Below, one piece after another: positions 15,108-22,635 of a stretch of DNA of 35,786 nucleotides (within the stretch, counting starts at the first letter, position 1; every line of letters begins with the position of its first letter). This DNA comes from Scatomorpha merdigallinarum (GTDB taxonomy: Bacteria > Bacillota > Clostridia > Oscillospirales > Oscillospiraceae). The notes beneath the pieces are model-generated. The model worked only from the letters and a program-made list of their open reading frames with translations, ran no database searches and was not told the origin of the DNA. Location: contig DVJA01000053.1 of NCBI GenBank assembly GCA_018710885.1, forward strand, positions 1-35,786. Direction: 5' to 3'. The translations under genes and the position numbers were made by a program.

Positions 15108-15217
15108 ATGGCATCCTCTTTACACTCTGATATATAAACTGCCGCTCCCCGCCGCACACCCGTGGCCTCGCGTGCTTTTAAGCGGGACGCACATTTGTAA
15201 CCTTCAACTCAGTACAC

Positions 15218-15246
15218 AGTATAAAGGAAAGCCTGCAAAAAAGCAA
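15218..15246 (-). promoter_or_regulatory. Candidate promoter for the SorC-family regulator
   Basis: On the minus strand TTGCTT and TATACT (15223-15218) are spaced by 17 bases. The -10 is good and the -35 poor. The remaining divergent gap 15108-15379 also holds the gntR promoter and its operator. Confidence 0.45.
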
Positions 15247-15310
15247 GGCCAAAGCGTCTGCACCTGAGTCGCCGCACATTTTCCTCCACCAATTCTTCTC
15301 ATACACCCAA

Positions 15311-15339
15311 TTGCCATGCCCGCTCAGGTATGGTATAAT
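15311..15339 (+). promoter_or_regulatory. Sigma-A promoter for the GntR-family regulator
   Basis: TTGCCA (15311-15316), 17 bases, and a perfect TATAAT (15334-15339) lie about 40 bp upstream of the ATG at 15380. Confidence 0.8.
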
Positions 15340-15346
15340 GGCATAA

Positions 15347-15364
15347 ATGTTACGTTTATAACAT
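15347..15364. promoter_or_regulatory. Operator-like palindrome at the gntR transcription start
   Basis: ATGTTA and TAACAT are perfect inverted repeats separated by CGTTTA. The site covers the expected start of transcription, as for autorepression. Its core GTTACGTTTATAAC matches the palindrome GTTACGTTCGTAAC at the dhaL promoter in 12 of 14 bases. Confidence 0.7.
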
Positions 15365-15379
15365 AGGGAGTGTGTAGAA

Positions 15380-16135
15380 ATGCCGGAGAGGCGCATATGC
15401 TCGGAGTCAGTACACGAGGCACTGGAGAAAAACCCCTTTGAGAAGCTGAGCGTTATAGTGTTTTCCATCCTGGAGGATGCCATTTTAAGTTCCGAACTGC
15501 CTCCCGGAGCAAAGCTTAACGTCACGAGGCTCTCTGCCGAGTTGGATGTAAGCTCGTCGCCTGTGCGCGAGGCCATTGACCAGCTGTGCGAAAGCGGCCT
15601 TGTCCGAGAGGAAAAAAAGGTAGACGGCAAATACTCCAACTACTATGTGTTCGACATTTCCAACGACTCGATAGAGGACCTCTTTGTAGCGCGCAAGACC
15701 ATTGAGGGCATGGCTGCGTACATATGCGCCGAGCGCAATTGGCGCATTGACCTAGGCGAGCTTGAACATCTGGCAAAAGAATTTCAGAGCCAGCTCAAAG
15801 CCTATGGTGAAAGCAACGAAATGCATCCGGATGTCTACTACAGTTCCAGGATGGACATGGAATTCCACACACTGCTTGTGAACGCTACAGGGAACAAGTT
15901 CCTGATAGGTATGTACGAAACAATATATAAAAAAGTGGAATACTTGTCCATTCGGACCAACCAGTTCATGTCCACGCGCAAGAATATGGAAAACCTCCTG
16001 CTGCTGGGCAGTCAGCACATAGCCATATACCGCGCAATACGGGACGGAGAACCAGACGCAGCAAGGACTGCGATGGAAAAGCACATAGATTTTTGCTCCA
16101 GAGCATGTCTTTTGCACAGATATCTTCAATCCTAG
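15380..16135 (+). CDS. GntR family transcriptional regulator, FCD (FadR) subfamily
   Basis: The 251-residue protein has a winged helix-turn-helix at about residues 20-85 (ILEDAILSSELPPGAKLNVTRLSAELDVSSSPVREAIDQLCESGLV). An all-helical FCD domain follows. Its likely metal/ligand residues are in DMEFHTLLV, GSQHIAIYRAI and MEKHIDFCSR. FCD regulators usually sense small organic acids, which fits the 2-oxoacid oxidoreductase and carrier genes downstream. AGGGAG precedes ATG 15380. The stop is TAG, followed by a strong terminator, so the gene is transcribed alone from the promoter at 15311-15339, with an operator at 15347-15364. Confidence 0.92.
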   Translation: MPERRICSESVHEALEKNPFEKLSVIVFSILEDAILSSELPPGAKLNVTRLSAELDVSSSPVREAIDQLCESGLVREEKKVDGKYSNYYVFDISNDSIEDLFVARKTIEGMAAYICAERNWRIDLGELEHLAKEFQSQLKAYGESNEMHPDVYYSSRMDMEFHTLLVNATGNKFLIGMYETIYKKVEYLSIRTNQFMSTRKNMENLLLLGSQHIAIYRAIRDGEPDAARTAMEKHIDFCSRACLLHRYLQS

Positions 16136-16158
16136 CTCTCACCTTAATCAAATTCCCG

Positions 16159-16199
16159 GCGATATCTCCGAATTCTCATTCGGAGATATCGCTTTTTTT
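16159..16199 (+). terminator. Intrinsic terminator of the GntR gene
   Basis: A perfect 15-bp stem, GCGATATCTCCGAAT (16159-16173) with its complement (16178-16192), encloses the loop TCTC. TTTTTTT follows. Confidence 0.95.
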
Positions 16200-16414
16200 G
16201 TGCGCTTCTACCTCTTCCAATAAGAAATTCGACCTGTGCGAGCCGAAACGAATTGTTTCAGATATGTAATTGTACACATTGATGTTATATTGTATCAATA
16301 GCAAAAATAATTGAGCTAAGTTAGACAATATTTATAGATATGTGTTACAGTTTGTTTAGCAAAGAGCGTGGGGCATGACCACCTCAAAAGTTAAAAATTT
16401 GGAGGAGAGCAGAA
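16200..16414 (+). promoter_or_regulatory. AT-rich control region upstream of the 2-oxoacid operon
   Basis: This 215-bp gap is markedly more AT-rich than its surroundings. It contains the inverted repeats GAAAC..GTTTC (16245-16259) and ATTGAT..ATCAAT (16278-16299). Possible -35 boxes are TTGAGC (16311) and TTAGAC (16321), but no convincing -10 pairs with them at 17 bases; TAGATA at 18 bases from the first is the best. A regulated, perhaps activator-dependent, promoter is likely somewhere here. Confidence 0.4.
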
Positions 16415-17374
16415 ATGAAAATTGCTATGATAGGTTCTGGTGCGGCAGGCAGTGTCTTTGCCGGGTACCTGCGACGCGGCGGCGCGGATCTGACGCTGGT
16501 GGACCCGTACAAGGAGCACATGGACAAAATTGCAAAGGACGGCCTGACCTTTGTAATTTATCCTGACAACGAGTATCAGCTTACCGGATTTAAGACAGCA
16601 TACAATGCAGACAACATAGGCGTCATGGATATAGTGATATTCATGACCAAAGCCACCCAGCTAGAAAACGCCATAGAGACTGCCAAACCGTGTATCGGTG
16701 AAAACACTGTGCTCGTAAGTCTCATAAACGGCCTTGGCAATGAGGATAAGCTGGCCGCGGCCGTGGGCCCTGGCCGCGTAATCTATGGTTCCGGCGTTCT
16801 CGGCACTGCGCTGGACGGTCCCGGAAAGTGCATCTCGTCTCCCGGCGCAGATAAAATCCAGATGAACTTCGGGCCTATGGAGATGAACGAGCTCACTGAA
16901 AAGGCCGGCAAGCACCTGGAAGAGTGCTTCATCAACGGCGGCTGCCCGGCCAAGTTCTGGGACGATGTGCGCCCGGCCATGTGGACCAAGGTAGTTGTAA
17001 ACTCAGTTTTTAATCCTCTTTCCGCGCTCACCCGTCTGAAGGTTAAAGACTTGATTGCCGATCCGAACGGCCTTGCCATGGTAATACAGGTAGTCGCCGA
17101 GTGCTGCGCCGTTGCAACCGCGAGAGGTTGCCCGATGGACCCGAAGACGTTCATGGCGGGCGTGAAAGCAGCAGGCGGCACCGGAATACAGGACTATTAC
17201 CCCAGCATGGCATAGGATATGCTCATGTTCAAGCGCCAGACAGAGATAATGACCCTCAACGGTGCAGTTGCAGAATACGGCAAGCAGTACGGCATACCCA
17301 CGCCGGCCTGTGACTTTATAACCAAGCAGGTTCTCTGCATGCAAGCCAACTACGACAAGCAGTACGAGGGCTGA
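16415..17374 (+). pseudogene. Ketopantoate reductase (PanE/ApbA)-family gene interrupted by an in-frame TAG
   Basis: The gene encodes a 2-dehydropantoate 2-reductase-like NAD(P)H enzyme: N-terminal Rossmann motif MIGSGAAGSVFAGYL (residues 5-19), VSLINGLGNED, and the C-terminal helical domain with the family lysine (MWTKVVVNSVFNPLSALT). The frame meets TAG at 17213-17215 and then continues in register to TGA at 17372-17374. The continuation (DMLMFKRQTEIMTLNGAV) carries the conserved RxTEIxxLNGAV block of the family. Homologous PSMxQD context suggests the TAG replaced a Gln CAG. Full length would be 319 residues, normal for the family. GGAGGAG precedes ATG 16415. It heads the vor operon, so polar effects on downstream genes are possible. 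Confidence 0.85.
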
Positions 17375-17416
17375 ACGCAGGAAATACAGTTTTTAAAACA
17401 TAAGGAGGAAAAGCTT

Positions 17417-17635
17417 ATGGCACTGAAAATAAAAGTGCTCAGCCAGTACTGCAAAAGCTGTGGCTATTGCGTACACTTCTGCCCGAAAGAGGCGATAGCG
17501 TTTGGAAAAGAGCGCAACGGGCTGGGTGTGTTTTATCCCGTCGTGGACGAGGAAAAGTGCATATCCTGCGGCATCTGCGCTACGGTATGTCCGGACGCAG
17601 CGCTGGAGCTGAGAGAGGAGGAGAACAATGGCTAA
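17417..17635 (+). CDS. 2-oxoacid:ferredoxin oxidoreductase, delta (ferredoxin-like) subunit
   Basis: The 72-residue protein has two complete [4Fe-4S] motifs, CKSCGYCVHFCP (residues 12-23) and CISCGICATVCP. It transfers electrons from the thiamine-diphosphate centre of the alpha/beta subunits toward ferredoxin. AAGGAGG precedes the ATG. The alpha-subunit gene starts eight bases before this stop codon, which indicates translational coupling. By homology and gene order it corresponds to VorD/KorD. Confidence 0.93.
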   Translation: MALKIKVLSQYCKSCGYCVHFCPKEAIAFGKERNGLGVFYPVVDEEKCISCGICATVCPDAALELREEENNG

Positions 17636-18691
17636 GGTATTGATGAAGGGCAACGAAGCCGTAGCCGAAGCTGCGGTGCGTGGTGGTTGCCGCTTCTTCG
17701 CGGGCTATCCTATAACCCCGCAGAGCGAGATACCCGAGTATCTGTCCGGACGTCTGCCCGAGGTTGGCGGCGTGTTCGTACAGGGCGAGAGCGAAGTTGC
17801 ATCCATCAATATGGTCTACGGCGCCGCCGTGGCCGGCGTAAGGGCCATGACCGGCTCCTCCGGCCCGGGCATCAGCCTCAAGGCCGAGGGTATCAGCTAC
17901 CTCTCTGGCGCGCTGCTTCCGGCAGTTATAGTCAATGTCAGCCGCGGCGGTCCCGGCCTGGGCAGCATCCAGCCGGCACAACAGGATTACCTGCAGGCCA
18001 CTAAGGCTCTGGGGCATGGCGGTTTCCGTCTGATAGTTGAGGCTCCGCACACTGTGCAGGAAGCTGTTGACCTGGTATATGATTCCTTCGAGCTTGCTGA
18101 GCGTGACCGCAATCCCGTTTTCATTCTGATGGACGGCTGCCTGGGCGCCGTCATGGAGGAAGTGGAGCTCCCGCCGATGAAGGAGCTTCCGGAACGCCCC
18201 GATTGGGCGCTTGGTAACTTTGAAAAGGGCGAACACGAGCCCAGGATCATTACCTCTATTCCCGGTGAAGACGTTCTCGAGATGCTCAACAAGCGTGCGG
18301 CCATGCTCCAGCAGAGCTGGGCCGTCAACGACGTGCGCTGGGAGGAATACAGGCTCGACGACGCTGAGTATGTGTGTGTAGCATACGGAACCAGCGCCAG
18401 GGTGTGCAAGTATGCAATCAACGAGCTTCGCAAGGAAGGTATCAAGGTCGGCCTCATCCGTCCGATAACGCTCTACCCCTTCCCGAATAAAGTTTTCCAT
18501 GACCTTGACTATAGCCGTGTTAAAGCGATAATTGACGTAGAGATGGCCATTCCCTGCCAGATGGTAGAGGATATCGCCGCGCAGGTTATGGAACGCGCGC
18601 CCATACTGCAGTATGGACACTCCGGCGGCAACACTATCAATAACGAGGATACGACTGCCGCCATCAAGGCGCTGATAGGAGGTTTGAACAA

Positions 18692-18695
<4 letters not shown>
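17628..18695 (+). CDS. vorB: 2-oxoacid:ferredoxin oxidoreductase, alpha subunit (VorB type)
   Basis: The 355-residue subunit begins MAKVLMKGNEAVAEAAVRGG and contains FAGYPITPQSEIPEYL, GSSGPGISLKAEGISYL and RGGPGLGSIQPAQQDYLQAT. These match the alpha subunit annotated as 3-methyl-2-oxobutanoate:ferredoxin oxidoreductase VorB in Clostridia. The complex oxidatively decarboxylates branched-chain 2-oxoacids to acyl-CoA with reduction of ferredoxin, and can run in reverse in anaerobes. 2-Oxoglutarate (Kor) specificity cannot be excluded. The gene overlaps the delta gene by eight bases and the beta gene by four (ATGA). Confidence 0.9.
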
Positions 18696-19438
<743 letters not shown>

Positions 19439-19442
19439 GCAG

Positions 19443-19982
19443 ATGAAAAACGCTATTATCTTTTCCGGCACCGGTGGTCAGGGCGTCATGAGCATGGGCA
19501 TCATGCTCGCTCAGAGCGCCGTTGAAAGCGGGCGTCACGCAATTTACATGCCCAGCTACGGCCCGGAGCAGCGCGGCGGCAGCGCCAAGTGTACCGTCAT
19601 AATAGATAAAGATGAGATAGTCTCTCCCATGGCCGGCTACGGCGGCGTGCTAGTAGCAATGAACAACATGGCCTACGACAAATTCATCGGTGAGCTAGAA
19701 CCCGGTGGAGTCCTGGTTTACGACAGCACACTCGTCACTGTGCCCATAGAGCGCGATGACATTACCAAGATCGGCATTCCTGCCGACGCACTGGCCCTGG
19801 AAGTGGGCTCGTCCAAGGTGGCCAATGTTATCGTAATAGGCGCGCTCATAGCTCTGACAGGCCTTGTCACTCCGGAAGAGTTCCAGCGCAGCCTTGACAA
19901 AAAGTTTGCCAGCAAGTCCGACGCCGTGCGTGCCATGAATGCGGAGGCGCTCAAGCGCGGAATCGCAGCCGCAAGCAAGTAA
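19443..19982 (+). CDS. 2-oxoacid:ferredoxin oxidoreductase, gamma subunit
   Basis: The 179-residue protein is the gamma subunit: GTGGQGVMSMGIMLAQSA near the N-terminus, MPSYGPEQRGGSAKCTVII, and YDSTLV mid-protein are typical. In the family this domain takes part in CoA binding and complex assembly. It begins four bases after the beta stop, completing the gene order delta-alpha-beta-gamma. A GC-rich hairpin lies between it and the transporter gene, which may tune expression of the transporter. Confidence 0.93.
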   Translation: MKNAIIFSGTGGQGVMSMGIMLAQSAVESGRHAIYMPSYGPEQRGGSAKCTVIIDKDEIVSPMAGYGGVLVAMNNMAYDKFIGELEPGGVLVYDSTLVTVPIERDDITKIGIPADALALEVGSSKVANVIVIGALIALTGLVTPEEFQRSLDKKFASKSDAVRAMNAEALKRGIAAASK

Positions 19983-19992
19983 AAACCTTGTA

Positions 19993-20024
19993 AGGGGGGT
20001 GGATCGCAATACCCACCCCCTTTG
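19993..20024 (+). terminator. Weak hairpin between the gamma subunit and MFS genes
   Basis: AAGGGGGGTGG pairs with CCACCCCCTT with one bulged G. Only TGTC follows, so termination is probably partial. Confidence 0.4.
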
Positions 20025-20066
20025 TCAAAACCCGCGCTTTGTGCGCCGCTTGGAGAGGGAGAATTT

Positions 20067-21314
20067 ATGAAAGAAAGGAAGTTTACTTATCACTGGGTAA
20101 TAGTTGTCTGCGTTTTCCTCATGTATGCCGTAGCCATCGGCATATGCGTAAACTGCTTCACTGTATTCGGGCCCGCTATGATGAAGGATATGGGCATAAC
20201 GGCCAGCGGAATACAGGTAGTAAACCTTATAGCGTCATTTGCTAACCTGATAGGCGCGGTCTTTATAGGCCGCGTGATGATGAAGTTCGGCATGCGGCTC
20301 ACAATGCCGGTTTACGCCATACTGCTGGTGGCAGGTCTCGCGCTGCGCTCCATTGCTCACAGCACGATTGAGCTCGACATCTACTCGCTCATCATGGGCT
20401 TCGGCCTGAGCGGCGTATCCACCGTACCCGGCGGCATGCTCATAAACAACTGGTTTACAGACAAAAAGGGCACTGCCACTGGCATAGCCTTCAGCGGCAG
20501 CGTCGTCGGCGGCCTTATATTTGTCCAGCTCAGCAGCTACATGGTTGCGTCACTGGGATGGCGTCAGGCAAACCTTATACTTGCCGCTATCACCGCCGTC
20601 ATACTGCTCCCGGTGTCCATTTTCTTCGTGCGGGAAAAGCCCCAGGACAAGGGGATGCTCCCTCTCGGAGAGGAAGAGGGCAAAACCGTGAGCGCCGGAA
20701 TAGCGACCGGTATCAGCTCGAAGTCCTTTTTCAAGACGAAAGAGTTCTGGCTGCTCGCTTTTGTCAGCTTTGCCATCGGTTTCTGCAACCTCGGAATGCA
20801 GAACAACGTGACGATTTGCCTTGAGAGCGAGCATGGCTTCACCGCACAGTTTGCCGCGAATATCTTTTCCATAACGATGTTCATACAGATTTTCGGCAAA
20901 TTCCTGCTGGGCGCCGTATACGACAAAAAAGGCGACAAGTTCGGAGCTATCTACAACCTTGTTTTTACAATCCTTAGCATCGTGACGCTTTCAATTGCCG
21001 TCTCTACACCCATGGCAATAGCGTTCGGCGCCTTCTTCGGCATGATGTCCTCCATGACCACAGTTACGCCTCCGTATATCACAGCCCTGGTCGTGGGAAG
21101 GCGTAACTACGCACAGATTTATGGACTCCTAAGCATGTTCTTCGGTCTGGGCAGCGCGTTCGGCCCGCTCTTCGCAAGCGCGTTCTTTGACGCCACAGGC
21201 TCGTTTAACATTGCTTGGTACATTTTCGCGGCAATAAGTATTCTGACTGCAGTCTTTAGCATAATAGCAGCAAAGGGCAGCCGTGCGAAGGGCTATGCCA
21301 CTATGATGGATTAA
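20067..21314 (+). CDS. MFS transporter, OFA (oxalate:formate antiporter)-like
   Basis: The 415-residue protein has about 12 transmembrane helices in two halves, separated by a charged loop (FFVREKPQDKGMLPLGEEEGK) near residue 200. The motif GFGLSGVSTVPGGMLINNWFTDKKGTATGIAFSG resembles the OFA/monocarboxylate branch of the MFS, whose members carry small carboxylates. The start at 20067 is chosen because GGAGAGGGAG lies just upstream; an earlier in-frame start at 20022 would fall in the hairpin. As the last gene of the 2-oxoacid operon it is a good candidate to import or export a branched-chain 2-oxo or 2-hydroxy acid. That is inference. Confidence 0.88.
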   Translation: MKERKFTYHWVIVVCVFLMYAVAIGICVNCFTVFGPAMMKDMGITASGIQVVNLIASFANLIGAVFIGRVMMKFGMRLTMPVYAILLVAGLALRSIAHSTIELDIYSLIMGFGLSGVSTVPGGMLINNWFTDKKGTATGIAFSGSVVGGLIFVQLSSYMVASLGWRQANLILAAITAVILLPVSIFFVREKPQDKGMLPLGEEEGKTVSAGIATGISSKSFFKTKEFWLLAFVSFAIGFCNLGMQNNVTICLESEHGFTAQFAANIFSITMFIQIFGKFLLGAVYDKKGDKFGAIYNLVFTILSIVTLSIAVSTPMAIAFGAFFGMMSSMTTVTPPYITALVVGRRNYAQIYGLLSMFFGLGSAFGPLFASAFFDATGSFNIAWYIFAAISILTAVFSIIAAKGSRAKGYATMMD

Positions 21315-21352
21315 ATTCTGCTTTCGTTTATGCGCTTCTCTTCCCCAGCAGC

Positions 21353-21382
21353 AGTCCCCGGCACTTCAACGTGCCGGGGACT
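21353..21382 (+). terminator. Hairpin after the MFS gene
   Basis: AGTCCCCGGCAC and GTGCCGGGGACT form a perfect 12-bp stem with a six-base loop. The downstream sequence CGTCTGCGTTT is only modestly T-rich. Confidence 0.65.
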
Positions 21383-21423
21383 CGTCTGCGTTTCACCATT
21401 CGCGTTTGCCTGTGCAAAAGCTC

Positions 21424-21451
21424 TTGAGATCTGGGAAAAATATGCTATAAT
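21424..21451 (+). promoter_or_regulatory. Promoter for the 371-residue unknown gene
   Basis: TTGAGA (21424-21429), 16 bases, and a perfect TATAAT (21446-21451) with an extended -10 TG (ATGCTATAAT). Transcription would begin only about 15 bases before the start codon, giving a very short leader. Confidence 0.75.
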
Positions 21452-21472
21452 AGTAGCAATAACAGGCTGGGG

Positions 21473-22588
21473 GTGCTGTTGTTGGAGATACATCTTACGG
21501 AGCGTGCCGCCGCTGAGTACGAGCGGATAAGCTCCGGAACCATGACGCCGGAAATGGCATCCGAGTATCTGCGCGACGGGAGGATTACGCTGCGGACATT
21601 TTCCGAGTCTCTGCGCGACATCTATCCGCACCCGGACATCGGCCTGCGCCTGACTGATTCTTTCCGCGCCTATGAGCCGCGCGTTTCGCCCGAAGCCATG
21701 TCTAAGAAAGTGCGCGGCTGGCTTGACGGCAAGAGCCGCCCAAGCCGCAGGGAGGACGTATTCAGAATAGGCTTTGCCCTCGATTTGAGTGAGAGCGACG
21801 TCAGCCATCTGCTGGGACAGTGTACCGGATACGGCATACACTACCGCGATCCTATGGATGCGGTTTACACTTGGTTTCTGCGCAACGACCGCGGCTATGA
21901 TGAGGCCCTGGAGTTTTACTCCTCCCTGCCTCCCATTGACAGCGCAGCCGGGTACATAGAGGCCCCGGGGAACGCGCACATCACTTCCGAGCTCAGAAAT
22001 GCGCTCATGACGTCCCGCACGGTGGAGGAACTGCGGGAGGTGTACCTAGCAAATATGGGCCGCTTCGGCGAACTGCACCTCAGGGCATACAAATACTTTG
22101 AAAAGTACATGAACCTGCTCATGCACCCGGAGGCCGGTTGGGACGGCGACGGCACGGTGGACTACTCGCTCGAGACCGTCATGGAGAAATACCTCACGCT
22201 GCACATGCCGTCCGGCCGCTCCCGCGGCGGCTACTCGGTGACGCAGAAATTGCTTAAACGCAACTGGCCGAACGCGACTGCGCTCAAAAACATACGGGCC
22301 CATAGGGAGGATGTCCCGCGCAAGCTGCTGCTTTTGCTCTACGTCATAACGGAAAACGTAGTTGACGGGGAGTACAGCGAACTGGACGAGGATTATCTTA
22401 GCATAAGCGAGCGGCTGCGGCAGCACTGGTGGGTACTGAACGCCATATTGATAGACTGCGGCATGCCGTCGCTCGACCCACGCAACGCCACGGACTGGCT
22501 CATCATGTACGCGCTGACTGCCGGCGGCGACGAGTCCATGAGCGAGCGCATGAGCCAGGTCATTGACCATCTCTTCGCGGACATGTGA
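21473..22588 (+). CDS. Uncharacterised 371-residue protein with a helix-turn-helix-like N-terminal region
   Basis: I do not recognise a named family. The start is GTG at 21473 behind GGGGG, with TTG codons at 21479/21482 as alternatives. Residues ~78-135 (MSKKVRGWLDGKSRPSRRED, then FRIGFALDLSESDVSHLLG) resemble the DNA-binding unit of XRE-like regulators found in Lachnospiraceae/Oscillospiraceae. An all-helical C-terminal region of ~230 residues is rich in acidic and aromatic residues. No signal peptide or membrane helix is seen. It has its own promoter and ends at a bidirectional terminator facing the kinase operon. A role in controlling or sensing that operon is possible, but only by proximity. 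Confidence 0.75.
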   Translation: MLLLEIHLTERAAAEYERISSGTMTPEMASEYLRDGRITLRTFSESLRDIYPHPDIGLRLTDSFRAYEPRVSPEAMSKKVRGWLDGKSRPSRREDVFRIGFALDLSESDVSHLLGQCTGYGIHYRDPMDAVYTWFLRNDRGYDEALEFYSSLPPIDSAAGYIEAPGNAHITSELRNALMTSRTVEELREVYLANMGRFGELHLRAYKYFEKYMNLLMHPEAGWDGDGTVDYSLETVMEKYLTLHMPSGRSRGGYSVTQKLLKRNWPNATALKNIRAHREDVPRKLLLLLYVITENVVDGEYSELDEDYLSISERLRQHWWVLNAILIDCGMPSLDPRNATDWLIMYALTAGGDESMSERMSQVIDHLFADM

Positions 22589-22599
22589 ATACTAAAATA

Positions 22600-22634
22600 G
22601 CCCCGCACGTAATCCGTGCGGGGCAACTTTTCTT
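22600..22634. terminator. Bidirectional terminator between the unknown gene and the kinase operon
   Basis: The perfect 10-bp stem GCCCCGCACG / CGTGCGGGGC (22600-22609, 22615-22624) has a five-base loop. AACTTTTCTTTT follows on the plus strand and TATTTTAG on the minus strand. Confidence 0.85.
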
Positions 22635-22635
22635 T

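Noticed and set aside
17213..17215. Pyrrolysine or other programmed recoding of TAG
   Set aside because: TAG is the ordinary stop of the tetR, gntR and SLH genes in this window, the protein is not a methylamine methyltransferase, and no stimulatory element was recognised. Nonsense mutation or sequence error is simpler.
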